From positions 372,001-436,000 of the forward strand of contig JAZAYU010000005.1 of assembly GCA_038501625.1 (NCBI GenBank): a stretch of DNA of 64,000 nucleotides. The letters are read 5' to 3'. Both the position numbers and the translations under genes were made by a program. Within the stretch, counting starts at the first letter, position 1, and the number at the start of each line of letters is the position of its first letter. The notes under the pieces were generated by a model. It made no database searches. It saw nothing but the letters and a program-made list of their open reading frames with translations, and was not told where the DNA came from. Shown here piece by piece: positions 11,568 to 24,516 of the stretch. The stretch comes from Corbicula japonica (lineage: Eukaryota > Mollusca > Bivalvia > Venerida > Cyrenidae).

Positions 11568-13897
11568 CTAGTGTTGTGTCCAGGATTAAAAAGGGCAGGG
11601 TGCTGTGAAAAAAGGGCAGGGTTCTGTCAAAAAGGGGCAGAGGCAAATAGATGTTTTTCGCTACCAAAAGGGCACTTTTCAGCATACTTAAAACTTAAGT
11701 TGTTGTTGTTGTGTTTTTTTTTTGTTTTTGGGTGGGATAGGGGTTGGTGAATATGCTTTTTCAAACAAATCTGAATCAATGAATTATCATGTGACTAACC
11801 CTGACAAGTTGTTGCGGGTTTTTTTGTTTGTTTTTGGGTGGGGTAGGTTTTGGTAGGGGTAGGGGTTGGTGAATAGGTGATTCTGGTGAATATGCTTTTG
11901 CAAACAAATCTGAATCATGTGACTAACTCTGACAACAGAACAGCCAGAGTACAATCTTGTTTAAATTGAAAGTGTATCCTTAGTTCTGTCTGTCACTTAT
12001 TGAGACTTGATGATCTGTGAGATTTTGGCCAATTTATGTCATAGTCAAAATTTATTAGTTACTTACAAAAATAATTAAAACTTTAAAATTATTGTGGAAA
12101 AAAAAACATATCCGAAATTATTGCTCTCCGAAATTGATTACACTTTCACCGGTTGTAATTTCTAATGAAATTAAGATTGTACTTGATGAAAATGAAATTT
12201 TATCAAGAGAACTAGATGTTACCTTGAGTTTTCCATGTAATTTGAGCCAGGGGTTTTCCTAGCCATTTTGGGAAAAGGACCCTGGCCAGAATTGGGAAAA
12301 TTTTAGCGAGTGAAACGTCTCATTTTGGGAATTTTTATCGACAAAAATACAAGTTGTGGGAATTTTGAAATCATTGATTTATGCATTTTTCCCCTTTTTT
12401 AAAACTTTTACAAGGAAGGATCAGTTTACTTTTTATTCACTCAGTGTGGTTTAGTGTTTAAAACCTATATACAGGCTTATTTTCATAAAAAATCTCAAGG
12501 TATGGAATAATTTTAATTTGTTGAAGTCAACAAATGACAATAACAGAATTTTCTTTGTTTTATACTGCTTTCAGACAAGCAAACACTTACACCCTCGTGT
12601 TGCTCTGTTTGTCCAGATTCCGTTTGACCTTGTGACGTTTCTTGTTCAGTGTTTTTTGTTGCCATTTCCTGCAAAGGTCAACAATTGACGAAGAGCCTTT
12701 TGAATCTCGTTTACGAATTTTTTTGTGTAGTATTTGCTATGATGAAAGACCATACTTGGTAACGTATTAGTGTTAGTATCACGAAAACGAATGATTTGTT
12801 GTACTCCAAATCGCCTTTTAACTCCGTAAATTTTATTCTGTTAAAACTTCTTTGAATGGAATGGAATGTCCATTTTCTCGGCACAGACCGATATCTCAAT
12901 GAACTGTTCTCCATACCGACACATAATTATACTGTATGCACCGAATTTTACACCTGGTTGTGACGTCACATGCATAGTGCGAGATAAAGCAGTCAGTTGT
13001 TGTTTACAACGTAAAGCGAAAGTTAACACTGTTTCTTATGTTTTGAAAATTATCTGTGGATTCAATTGGGAAAAAAGGAAGAAGTTTCAGATTGGGAAAG
13101 GGTCCGTTTGCTTTGGTAAAGGGTCCGTCTGCCGGAGCCTTAGAAAGGCTAGGAAACCCCCTGTGAGCAGTTTTATGACATCAAGGTATCAAAATCAAAG
13201 TTCCTGTTTTCTATGGCTTCAACCATTGAAATAAAGTTATTTTTGTGTAAACAAGTTTCCTTTCTGAATACAAATGATTGTTTGAACGAGTACTTTGTTA
13301 AAATAGAGCGATACCGGCAAATTCAAAATAATGGGACGAGCGAATTACTGTATAAAATTACGATGTTTTGCTTTATTTTTGTTATTTAAAATTATCAGAT
13401 CACCTGGTTTTAATACAAAAAAAATACTGTACCAATATGCTAGACAGTTAATTGGAGTATAGAAGCAAGTAATGCGACAATTAATTGACTCGAAGGGGGG
13501 TCGGTCGGGACGTTTGATACGCCGCATGGGCACATGCTGTTGATGAGGCTAATCCGCTGTTTATGACTAACAAGTTTATTGAAACTGGGTTTCTGTGTAT
13601 TTGCCACTAAGTCTTGTCCTTATATCGATTAATGACTTGTCTGGGACTTGGTTTCAGACGGTATCTGAAGGGTACGTAAAAACGCATCGCTGAGTTTCTG
13701 TTAATTACACAAGGCAACTTGGGAAAACACAGGCATTTAATAAACAAAGGCAGAATTTGTGGTGGTTGACATTAATTATTGAAGACAAAAGGGCGTTTAT
13801 GGGGAAAAGGGCAGTGTTTGAGATTTAGGGAAGAGGGGCGCTCTTCAAAAAGGGCGGGGCGCCGCGCCCCTTTATCAAGCTATAGATACAACACTAG
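11568..13897. mobile_element. Candidate inverted-repeat transposon remnant containing a nested hAT-like element
   Basis: The ends read CTAGTGTTGTGTC (left) and GATACAACACTAG (right), alike at 12 of 13 bases. GGGCAGGG-type motifs follow inside both ends (11590-11640 and 13790-13870). No clear target duplication was found and no transposase is seen. A GC-rich palindrome, GGGCGCCGCGCCC, lies at about 13857. The middle is interrupted by the element at 12248-13163. Confidence 0.45.
12248..13163. mobile_element. hAT-like non-autonomous element
   Basis: The ends are CAGGGGTTTTCCTAGCC and GGCTAGGAAACCCCCTG, nearly perfect inverted repeats. They are flanked by the 5-bp duplication TGAGC (12243-12247 and 13164-13168). 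Both subterminal regions have GGGAAA..GGACCC motifs shared with the elements at 16787 and 33690. CAGGG ends are typical of hAT elements, but hAT duplications are mostly 8 bp, so the superfamily is tentative. No transposase frame. Confidence 0.7.
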
Positions 13898-14693
13898 GAA
13901 TGAGATATTGTGATGAAAATTGCTATATAGGTAGTGTCGGTGAAGACAAAACTTGGTATTGAAATTGGGCCTGATGGGGTCAAGGTCACTGTTACTTAAA
14001 ATAGAAAAATGGTTTCTCGATGATTTCTCACGAAAAGCTTCACATATATAAACAATTTTTGGCACACAGTTGTTAGATAAAAGTTAAGTAAAGGTCACTG
14101 TTACTAACATATTCAAACTGTTTCTGCTCAATAAATTTAGAAGGAATGAGATTTTGTGATGAAACTTGCTGTATACGTTGCTACTGTGAAGACGACACTT
14201 TGGATTGAAAGTTGGGCACATTATGGCATTGATTCGAAGCATTCCCATTTCAAGTATCAAGCACACCTGGGGGTATTTAATCACTTTCAGTGATAATTCT
14301 AGTTATCTTCGGTATTATTTGTATACTGAACATTTATATAAAATGAATATTTTGTAAACTTTCTTTTGTGCAAAAAAATATATTATGTGAGGTTTAGGGG
14401 ATGTGACCCACATTTTTTTCTACTGAACCTTGATCTTTTTTTTCTAGTGAAATTTTTTCAAGGATATTGCTTTAAATCAAACATATTTTTTGGGATGGGC
14501 ATAATCACTAGTCTCATTACAGTCTGGGCATGGGTCCAGATCCTGTACATTCAGTCAGTCTTCAAGTTTACATATTATATATCAAAACTTCTGAGAGATA
14601 AACATAATATTATATAACTAGATATTTTGTTTGTATTTTTAGTGTATATTTGCTTTTTACTATTTTTAACAAAATCAATTTGTATATTTACAG
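13898..14693. other. AT-rich sequence before RPL14 exon 2, with a diverged internal repeat
   Basis: Two related segments (about 13898-14010 and 14090-14260) both contain GAATGAGATWTTGTGATGAAA followed by GGT[CG]AC[TG]GTGAAGAC. They look like two diverged units of an old tandem core repeat. The 3' end is a normal polypyrimidine tract and splice acceptor for the exon at 14694. Confidence 0.4.
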
Positions 14694-17600
14694 GAGCGTT
14701 ACGTTGAAATTGGGCGTGTTGCCTACATTGCCTACGGAGATGACAAAGGAAAACTCGCAGTTATCGTTGATGTGGTCGACCAGAGTAGGGTAAATAATAT
14801 CTGTCATATTCATCAGGGTATGAAAAGCACTGCAAGGGAATAATATATTGGAGTAAAATCTTGTGTTTGCTTTTCACTACTAACAAGAAGTTAAACAATG
14901 CAATTACAATTGTAACATATTGTAATAATTAGCAAGATAAATCATGCGCATTTATCAACTGAAATGCAAATACTGAAATAGAATATTTTACGAACTGGTA
15001 TACAAAACGTGGATTTATCAACAGAAATGCAAATAGCATGTTTTACCAACTTGTATGCCAAAAGCAGGTTTAATGCTTATATCTACCAGTTTTCTTCTGA
15101 ATACCAAGCACCTGCTATTTAACTAACATTGGGGAGCCTAATGGATTGTCTTTTTCTGGTACGGAGTTTCAAAACCACACGGTAAGTTGCCTGCTAGAAT
15201 CAATGTGGGTAAATCAGGTTGAAAAACTCCCTCGAGCAAACTGATGGTGATTTGGTAATTTATTCCTGTCTAAAAAACACTTTTTAACACTTTCAAACTT
15301 GTTCTGTAATATACTTGCTACAAGGGTCATACAATGAAACTTGCCTCCAAACATCAATATAATTTGCTTAATGATTTTACTGATGCACTTGTTTTGTCAG
15401 ATCCAGGTGAGTTCAGTGATTGCTGTGTCCATCCGTCAGTAGTAGGATATTTGGCCAAATTTCACCTCTGTAGTGGTAAACAAAACTTTGTTTCATTGAA
15501 CAGGCACTTATTGAGGGTCCCTGCACAAATGTTGCCCGTAAACAGATCAACATGAAGGCCCTGCAGCTGACATCCTTCAAGCTGGATATCCCACGTTCCT
15601 GCAGACAGAAGACTGTCAGAAAGAACTGGGAAAAGGAAAACATCTCGTCCAAGTGGAATGAAACCACATGGGCAAAGAAAATTGCTGCTCGTGAACTGGT
15701 ATGTATTGTATTGTAATGAAGTGATGGTTCTTATCAGTAACTTCATCTTTCTGGTGATGCTGTTGTGGAACTATGGTGCTCTGATTTGTCAGTGTTAACA
15801 TTTTAAAGTGTAGCCCTTGTTTGAAATAAATGAACAATGTCTTAACCCATTACTGCACCAAGGTTTTTTGCATGGCCTACAAAAGGTCCCATTTCCAATG
15901 CGGAAAACATGCTTTTTTCCTACAGTTAGAATTGCCAGATTTTATGTGGAGGTAAATATAATGAGGAAAGAAAAGCACTCTTACCAGATCAAAATATATG
16001 TGTGTTGAATAATTAATGTTTTTATTAAGTGTTTAATAAAGTGAACATAACACATTTTTCTTAACCCAGCCTGGCCACTATCAGAAGGGCTTTTATCCCA
16101 TATGTGACTCGGGTACACCCATTTTAGCCTGCACAACCAGTTGATTAGAATCTACATTGTTTGCTTTATTCATTACTCCATGGGATATGGATGTTACTCA
16201 TGGTAAACAGTGTAAATCCAGATCAGCCGGCACACATGTTCTGATTGATCTGGATCTACACTGTTTGCTCATGCAATAAAACCCATATATATGGAGTACA
16301 GATTAAGGATTCATATGATTTTTTTTAACAAGAAGTGAACTGTAGATCTAGACAGACTGCATTTGCGTATGCAGATCATCACCCCTGCGATTAAAGGTGA
16401 ATCATGAAGGAAAGGGTTAAGAGTTTTGACAAGCAGTTTGAATTATGCAGTTGTAGTATTATTTTGTTTGTTTAATAGGTTGAACTGTCAACATTTAATG
16501 ACTGAAACAATTAAATTGAATTCAGTATTACAGAAGTATGTGTTCTTGTTTGATTTGTAGAGAACTACTCTGACAGACTTTGACAGATTCAAGCTGATGA
16601 AAGCTAAGCAGGCAGTAAGTACAGATTGTCCATGGTTTATCCAAGGAATCCCCCCTCCCCAATCCCGCTCCCGCAACAATTGTTTGGAACAAGGATGGGT
16701 GGGGGGTGAGAATATTTGTGAGAATATTTTCAAGTCTCCTTTTTGGTTGGTCACAGAAAAGTAACAGGAAATTCATCAATGTTCAGCAGGGCATTTCATT
16801 AGAAATTTGGGAAGAGGCCCTGGCCTTTCCAATTGGGAAATTTATGCACAATAATTTTTTATTTTGGGAAAAAAAAATTAATTGAAAGATGGGTTCTACT
16901 TTATAAAATTCAATGGTTATAGGTATTTTTAACTCAAATCTAATTTATTAAGCACTTTATTTTCCAGACTTCAATTTTCAAACACTCCTCCAAGGAGTTT
17001 TAACCATTTTTGGACAGTTGGGAAAAATCACTATATTTTTATGCTCCCCCCGAAATTCGGGGGAGCATATAGTTGTCGCTTTGTCCGTCCGTCCGTCCCG
17101 TTCGTCCGTCCGTTCGTCCGTCCGTCCGTCCGTCCGTCGTAATATTGTCCGGACAATTACACAAAAACTATGAGAGGTATCAAGACTAAACTTCATAGGT
17201 AGTTAGATCTCGTTGAGGAGCAGTGCAGTGCACAAGAACTATAACTCTTGCTTTATTCATTTTTGAGTTATTGCCCTTTGAAATTTCTCATACTTACTTT
17301 TTGTCCGGGGCATATCTCCCAAAGTCTAAGAGTTATGAAGTTGAAACTTCATAAGTAGATAGATCTCAATGAGGAGCAGTGCAGTGCACAAGAACCATAA
17401 CTCTTGCTTTATTCATTTTTGAGTTATTGCCCTTTGAAATTTCTCATACTTACTTTTTGTCCGGGGCATATCTCACAAAGTATAAGAGTTATGAAGTTGA
17501 AACTTCATAAGTAGATAGATCTCAATGAGGAGCAGTGCAGTGCACAAGAACCATAACTCTTGCTTTATTCATTTTTGAGTTATTGCCCTTTGAAATTTCT

Positions 17601-19349
17601 CATACTTACTTTTTGTCCGGGGCATATTTCACAAAGTATAAGAGTTATGAAGTTGAAACTTCATAAGTAGATAGATCTCAATGAGGAGCAGTGCAGTGCA
17701 TAAGAACCATAACTCTTGCTTTATTCATTTTTGAGTTATTGCCCTTTCAAATTTCTCATACTTACTTTTTGTCTGGGGCATATCTCACAAAGTATAAGAG
17801 TTATGAAGTTGAACCTTCATAACTAGATAGATCTCAGGGAGGAGCAGTGCAGTGCACAAGAACCATAACTCTTGCTTTATTCATTTTTGAGTTATTGCCC
17901 TTTGAAATTTTTCATACTTCCTTTTTGTCCGGGGCATATCTCACAAAGTATAAGAGTTATGAAGTTGAAACTTCATAAGTAGATAGATCTCAATGATGAG
18001 CAGTGCAGTGCATAAGAACCATAACTCTTGCTTTTATTGATTTTTGATTTATTGCCCTTTGAAATTTCTCTTACTTATTTTTTGTCCAGGGCATATCACA
18101 CAAAGTATAAGAGTTATGAACTTGAAACTTCATAAGTAGAATGAATTCGTTGAGGAGCAGTGCAGCACACAAGAACCATAACTCTTGCTTTATTCATTAT
18201 AGAGTTAATGCCCTTTGAAATTTACCATACTTACTTTTTGTCCGGGGCATATCTCACAAAGTATAAGAGTTAGGAAGTTGAAACTTCATAAGTAGATAGA
18301 TCTCAATGAGGAGCAGTGCAGTGCACAAGAACCATAAATCTTGCTTTATTGATTTTTTATTTATTTCCCTTTGAAATTTCTCTTACTTAGTTTTATCTGG
18401 TGCATATCTCACAAAGTATAAAAGTTTCTGAACTTGAAACTTCATAAGTAGAATGATCTCAATGCGGAGCAGTGCAATGCACAAGAACCATAACTCTTGC
18501 TTTATTCATTTTTGAGTTAGTGCCCTTTGAAATTTCTCATTTTTTTTTGTCTTATTTTTGTACAATATTGTAAAATGCTTTCTGTTTGAATCGTAAAGGA
18601 AACTTTCAAATACAATATCTTTCTTACAAATTCTTCCTGTTCTAACAAAAAAGTATTTGTGACAAAGCGGCATTGGGGAGCATAACCCGTCTCTGACGGC
18701 TCTTGTTTCATTGGGAAGAGGCCTTTTATAGGCCTCTGTTATAAAAGGATAAAAAGCCCTGCTCAAATAAATTTTATTTAATTTTAGACATTGTTGACCT
18801 TATGTAACTAACCTCTGCAGATAAAGGATTGGTCTGTCAATTATGAGATTGCTGGTTTCTTTCTGAAATTGCAAAACTTTTTTCACTTTTACTGAAGTTT
18901 TAAATATGATGTTAAATTTGAGTGAAGCATTATAAAATAATTATTTACAAAATATAAGGGTATGGTGGTTTTGATAAACTGCGTGACTTAAAGAATCAAT
19001 TGTGGAATTGGCATATATCTGTACCTATATTAGGAAGGCATGTACTCCACTAGCTGAGAATTTTGTTGTTAGTTGAAAACTAGGAATTTAATGTTTCTGT
19101 AATCTAAACAAAACATTGGGAAATGTTTTAAATTGCTGGAAAAACAAATTAGCCAATTGATAGGTCTTGTTGCTGAAGACAATATTGTTATCATTCAATA
19201 TGAACAGTTGTACAGATATACTGACTTTCTGTTTACAGAGAAATCGTCTGATCAACATTGAGTTTGGCAAGCTGAGAAAGGCCAAGAAAGGGGCTTCAGG
19301 CAAGAAAGGGGCTGCCCCTGCCAAGAAGGCTGTAGCCAAAAAGAAGTGA
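14694..19349 (+). CDS. RPL14: 60S ribosomal protein L14 (eL14), exons 2-5
   Basis: This is a structural protein of the large cytoplasmic ribosomal subunit. Exons: 14694-14789, 15504-15698, 16561-16614, 19239-19349 (stop TGA 19347-19349). All junctions join in phase 0 at GT/AG sites. The product has 151 residues plus an unfound N-terminal stub. It starts [15 protein letters not shown], continues through [16 protein letters not shown], the eL14 core ([31 protein letters not shown]) and ends in a lysine/alanine tail ([15 protein letters not shown]), as is common for animal eL14. The expected residues before ERYVE (M-x-F or similar) must lie on a small upstream exon, not confidently located. Intron 4 holds transposable elements (16787-18761). 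Polyadenylation signals AATAAA follow within 30 bases of the stop. Identity is firm. Confidence 0.95.
16170..16305. repeat. Diverged copy of the TTAA-type palindromic MITE
   Basis: One hairpin of the family is visible (AACAGTGTAAATCCAGATCAG ... CTGATCTGGATCTACACTGTT-like arms with a GGCAC centre), in RPL14 intron 3. Ends are too diverged to define. Confidence 0.6.
16787..18761. mobile_element. hAT-like element interrupted by a pearl-like element, in RPL14 intron 4
   Basis: The left end is CAGGGCATTTCATTA and the right end ATAAAAAGCCCTG. Both are followed inwards by GGGAAGAGGCC motifs, as in the 197-bp element at 33690. No exact target duplication was found. The element is split by the pearl-like insertion at 17040-18706. 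Confidence 0.6.
17040..18706 (+). mobile_element. pearl/Helentron-like element with 156-bp core repeats
   Basis: The left palindrome is ATGCTCCCCCCGAAATTCGG continuing to GGGAGCAT. A (CCGT)n microsatellite follows (17083-17138), then about nine tandem units of 156 bp (GTTATGAAGTTGAAACTTCAT recurs, for example at 17332 and 17488). The right end is hairpin CCGTCTCTGACGG followed by CTCTTGT. The layout matches the elements at 2702 and 7614, although core and left palindrome differ in sequence. Confidence 0.8.
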
Positions 19350-22337
19350 ACTATGTAAAAATAAAAAAATAAAGTGCATCTCAAGGCATATTGTTTCTTG
19401 TGTTGTTGCTGAGATCAATTGGTATGATGGATGTTGGATTTTATGATGTTATCTCACCTACAAGTCATTAGAGTCAATAAAGGCAATTATGTCCAAAGGT
19501 TAAATAATAAATGCTGTACTTTAGGCTGGGTGTTTTAAGTAAGATGTTTGAAGAGAGGTGCTGTATTATGTCAACCTTCATCTTGATCATGTGTGAGCAG
19601 TTACCATTTAAAAAAGTATCTAGTGATGACATGCATGTAAGTGGAGTTCAGAAAGACAAAGTTGATCAAAGCATTGATGGTACTAAATGGTCAGCATTAA
19701 CATTCAGTTTTTCATACACTACACAAAAGTCCTAATTTTCCTAAATGGAATAGCAATAATGCACAGTTTTTCTTACTATCAAAGGTGGGAATCGTGCACA
19801 ACCATTAGTGCAGGTGAAGTGAGAAAATTGTTCTGCTAAGTTAGTGATTTTTCTAATGCTCCAAGTTGCATGAATGCCCATGTCCAGTATTAATATGTAA
19901 TTCTATTATAAAATAGTACTACAGTGCACTAAGAGAATTTTTAGACCTTTATTCTTGCTCTTGGAACAGAAATACAGGGTAATTTGCTGGGTTACAGTTG
20001 CCATTATTTTATCTGCAGTAAAATTGATCGGGGATTTATTTCGGGTGTCATCAAATTGAAACTTCATGTTCATTAGAATAAGAAAAACGGCATCACACAC
20101 ATTCTAAATCTAAATTTTTGTTTAAAAACCTGATAAATTGAATAAATTCTTGTATAAAAATACTGGGAAGTGACTATGATAACGTGGTCTTTTGAAAATT
20201 TTGTATGGCAGGCCTTTGCAATTGTATCAAAGTGTGTGTGAAGGTGTCATCATAAGCACAAAAACATGGGGACAATTATTTTTCTAACGTAATTATATAA
20301 GCCAACATTTCGGATATTTATTATAACCACTTTTCCAGACTATTATTTGATAGAAATGGAATATAAGGGGTAGGTATTAAGTTTGGATAAAATAACTATT
20401 CAAATGGAACAAAGTTTAAAAAACTAAAAGTTCCAAACAAGTTAGCTGGTTAATTTTTGTGGCAAATTGGACAAAATTTTACAAGATGCTTTCCATATTT
20501 GACATGCCTCGTTAAAAAGATCTACAGATTATGATAAACTTCAATTGTAGGAATCGGGTATTAATGTTTGAACAACAAGACACTGACATTGGGTGCTGGT
20601 AGAACTCGTGTTTACTATGAATTTTATTTCAACTTACGAATACCTAGATTGGGGTATGTTGTTGGGCGGGTGTCTTCATTAGGTTCACCTTTTCTCAGTT
20701 TATCCAGCATTCAAGTGAGAGCTTTGAAACTTAACATAAGAGTCTGACATCAAAGTAATTATTAAGACAAGTTTCATAACTCTTGACTGTTTTTTGTCAT
20801 AGCTATGCCCCTTTTTCACCTTCAATATGAGAAGAAAACCGTTTTCTCGCCTTTGGGCATCTTTTTCACTTGTGAATACAAAATTTACATTATTACACAC
20901 GGCTATGCCACTTCTGATATCAGTTTTTATGTTATTCACTAAATGAAATCAAAATCAGTATTTCACTATTACAAACAACCTCTTTTTCTGACACTGATAA
21001 AACACACATCTTGTATATCCCCAACATGTTAGTACATGTGGAGGTTGCAACTCTTCGAGAACATGTCTGTACTGTTAAATAGTTAACTTACAATTCGAAG
21101 TGTACCTACAGTTTGTAGTTAACCAACAGTTAATAGTCAACTGGTAGTGTGTAAATAACTGACGGTTTGTAAGTTATTTGGAAAATTGCTGAAAACTCCA
21201 GAACTGAATATAAAATACACAACACACAAAGTTTAGTGTTATAAAGATTTATTTAACAGCCTAACATGCTGTCAGAACACATCCAGATAATGCAAGTCTA
21301 AAGTATAACAAGACTAAGCAAGTGAGGTGAGGCTCTGTTAGGGTGTTGCATTTGATCCCTAACTCGACATACATAGATTTGGTCTTGTGTTTGACCAGTG
21401 TGGATCCAGATCAGGTGGCACATTTTGCTGTCTGATCAAGATCTGGGTGTAAGACCTGTAAATAGACTTCCCTATATAAACTATAGTAAACGTGACTTGT
21501 TTCAAAAGGCTGGCAATCATAGCTGGTACCATTTGAATAAGGGCTAACTTACATGCTTTTGAAGCTAAGTGTTTCTACTGTCCATTTCCAGCAAGAAAAG
21601 TAGGGGTCATGTATCAATTAACAGAGATTTGACACCTTGAAACTGTCTGTGTGTCAGTAAAAGCATCTCCTTTACTTAACATGTTCCTTTCAGGCCATAC
21701 TAGCCATTTAATGCCCCAAAAAGGCAAAAAAAAATTGGGACTATTTAGTGTCGGCCATTGTCTGACTAGCCCGAGTAGGAACATCCGGTGGACTATTTAC
21801 AAGTAATTAGCCTCTAAACTGTTCACTTCTTGGTCAGAAATATCCTTTTAATTTCTAAAGTGAACAGTGAGGATCCTGATCTGATAGCATGGCTGTGACA
21901 TCTTATCTGGATCTACACTGTTTGCTTATAAAACTAGTTATAAAACTTGTATTTATGTATGGTTATACATTCTAAATTTTTCTAGTGAATAAATCTGTTG
22001 ATACAAAAGATTGGGCATACATAATTTTCAAAAGAGCCAAAATGACCTCTGTTCTCAGTTGGCAGCTGCTGCCTTCTATGGCACATATTCTGCTGTTTTA
22101 CATGGCAACATTACGTTTGAATAGCAGAACATGGTCAAGATAAAATGATTATCTGGCACAAAACACCACTATGTACTGGAAGTGCTTACTACTTTGTTAA
22201 GCATTCCCATACTATATATTTGACACCTTTAGCCTTGTGTTACAGTAGTTTCCGATTTCACAAAGTTATGAATTTAACATGTGCACAGTGTTGGGCATTG
22301 GCAAACAAGGTGGAACTTCTGACTAGATTAACAGTTA

Positions 22338-22579
22338 TTAACCCTTTCCTCGATATACACACATTTTTACGTGTGTGCAACCAGTGTAGATTCAGATCAG
22401 CTGGCACATCTGTGCTGTCTGATCTGGATCTGCATTGGTTGCATTTTGGTCTGAAATAACCTAACAAATCAAAAAACAAACACTTTAGAACCTGATCAGA
22501 CGGCGCAGATGTGCTGGCTGATCTGGATCTAAATTGTTCGCCCATGCAATAAAGGTGTATCTATGGAGGAAAGGGTTAT
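22338..22579. mobile_element. TTAA-type (piggyBac-like) palindromic MITE
   Basis: It begins TTAACCCTTTCCTC and ends GAGGAAAGGGTTAT (right TTAA mutated to TTAT). Between lie two hairpins with GATCCAGATCAG / CTGATCAGGATC arms around GGCAC..GTGCC centres. See the best copy at 26235-26476. Confidence 0.75.
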
Positions 22580-22865
22580 TTACCATAAAATGTCCATCCC
22601 TTGTTAACTGAATTCGAATTTTAAATATCTACAAGGCAAAACATTCCTTAAAAAGATAAAAACAATGCAAACCCTGCACACATAAAATTCATAATGTTGT
22701 GAAATCTGAAACTACCGTTATTTCAATAGTCTAATTACAATTACTATGTGATTTCCCAACGCAATACCTGTAAACCTAAAGTCTTATGAAATGGAGATAA
22801 CTTTAGTTGATGTGGGAAAGATGTATTTAAAAAAAATAAGCTTAATAATTGAGTCTTTCTGTACT

Positions 22866-23325
22866 CCCAATCTCATTAAAAGCAGATCTTTGATTACGTT
22901 TCGATACTCTACGCTACGAAGGTTCCCAATCTCATTAAAATCAGATCTTCGATTACTCTTCGATACTCTACGCTACGAGCAGAAAGTAATAAAGTGAAAG
23001 TTAGGATGTGAACCAGCGGAAAGTAATGAAGCGAAAGTTAGAATGTGAACCAGTGGAAAGTAATGAAGTGGAAGTTAGGATGTGAACCAGCGGAAAGTAA
23101 TGAGGCGAAAGTTAGGATGTGAACCAGCGGAAAGTAATGAAGTGAAAGTTAGGATGTGAACCAGCGGAAAGTAATGAAGCGAAAGTTAGGATGTTAACCA
23201 GCGGAAAGTAATGAAGTGAAAGTTAGGATGTGAACCAGCAGAAAGTAATGAAGCGAAAGTTAGGATGTGAACCAGCGGAAAGTAATGAAGCGAAAGTTAG
23301 GATGTGATTTTAATGAGATTGTCTG
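22866..23325. repeat. 37-bp minisatellite with inverted flanks
   Basis: About 8.5 copies of a 37-bp unit (GAAAGTAATGAAGCGAAAG, then TTAGGATGTGAACCAGCG) occupy about 22982-23305. The array is preceded by two copies of a 60-bp segment with AATCTCATTAAAA and CGATACTCTACGCTACGA (22866 and 22927). It is followed by the inverse, TGATTTTAATGAGATT. The inverted flanks suggest a small mobile element with a tandem core. Confidence 0.75.
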
Positions 23326-23604
23326 TACTCCTTTACTGATGAAAATTTAACCTAGCCTGAAACTATATTAACAAAGAACAAAAAAACAATTACAATAGAA
23401 ATACAACAGTTTACCACAAAATCAAACAAATAGTCCAGTGATCTGGTTCTAATTTTACAACAGCCATTTTAAAAGGAACTTTTATATAATCATCCATTGA
23501 CAAACTTAAAAAAAAAATCAGATAAAAATTGTAAATTTGATGAGTATACAACCTATCTGTAAAAATTTTGGTTTTGGACATGTCACTTGAACAGAGAACA
23601 GAGC

Positions 23605-23738
23605 CCAAGATCATAAAACTAAGATTGGAGACCAGTATCAAATCTCAAGCATCTGATTGACTGAAACCAGTCATCATTTCAGCAAATCAGATGCTTGAGA
23701 TTTGAGACTGGTCTTTAGATTTAGTTTTATGATCTTGG
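23605..23738. mobile_element. Near-perfect palindromic MITE
   Basis: CCAAGATCATAAAACTAAG at the left is mirrored by TTAGTTTTATGATCTTGG at the right. Inner arms are TCTCAAATCTCAAGCATCTG against its complement. Other copies lie at 28478, 56161, 61642 and 63043, with a half copy at 63389. Confidence 0.8.
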
Positions 23739-24516
23739 TCTCAGGATTATAATGCTATTACAGAGGTAGTTCGGAACACAGAAGGTCTCCTTTGCAAATA
23801 CTTTTTGAAACTAGTAGATATTGCCAGTTCAATATTGATCTAATTTTAATGTGTTGGTCGTTTTGAAGGGACCAGTGTCATTATCCATTAATGTGCACAA
23901 GTTAATTATTCATCATTTTATTATTATTACTATTATTTTGTAATAGAAAAATTTAAATTTCAGTTTAGTTATTAAGTTTTTTTACACTTCTTATCACTCA
24001 AAAAAAAAAGCATTAAATATCATAAAAAGCAAACTTTCTGGAATGTATATGCAGTTTTAAAGAGTTTAGGCCACATTTCAAGTATTTGTCTACCCTTTTG
24101 TGAATTGATAAATCCTCTAACATTATTACCCGATGATTAAAATGAATTGGCAGTAAACATTCTACAGTAACATTCAGCATCGCTGAGGTTAGCTTGCAAT
24201 AAATAAGTCCTTGGATGTTTAAAAAAACGAAAAGAATAATGCTCTATTCACATTTTGGAACCAGACTTTGGATTTTCACTAAAACTTTCTGCTTGCACTG
24301 GAAGTTGGTTTATTACCCTGAAAAAATGCCATCTGGACCCATGCTTATACAACTTTTTTTCATACTCAACTCAATTCTATGCTCAAACTAAAACTGTCTA
24401 GAACATGAACTTGTTAATATTACCAATAAAGCCCTCAAATTGATTCGAGCATGAATAAAGTAATGAAGTTTATGATGCAGTGACGACCCTGAGATTCTGG
24501 AATATTGGGATTTACT

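Larger units (their letters stand above)
19350..24300. other. Intergenic region between RPL14 and TK2
   Basis: RPL14 polyadenylation signals (AATAAA near 19360 and 19368) are followed by AT-rich DNA. Repeats found: fragments of the TTAA-type MITE (about 21395-21465, 21858-21935, 22338-22579), a 37-bp minisatellite (22978-23310) and a palindromic MITE (23605-23738). Short open frames here (for example 19511-19735, 20700-20939) have no recognisable similarity. Confidence 0.5.

Noticed and set aside
12866..13234. 122-codon plus-strand frame
   Set aside because: It runs across the right end of the hAT-like element at 12248-13163 into flanking DNA and has no recognised similarity.
15699..16560. 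snoRNA in an RPL14 intron
   Set aside because: TGATG- and CTGA-like words occur but spacing and terminal stems do not make a C/D or H/ACA structure I can support.
22978..23310. Possible CRISPR-like array
   Set aside because: The 37-bp units are directly adjacent with no unique spacers, in a eukaryotic genome; it is a minisatellite.
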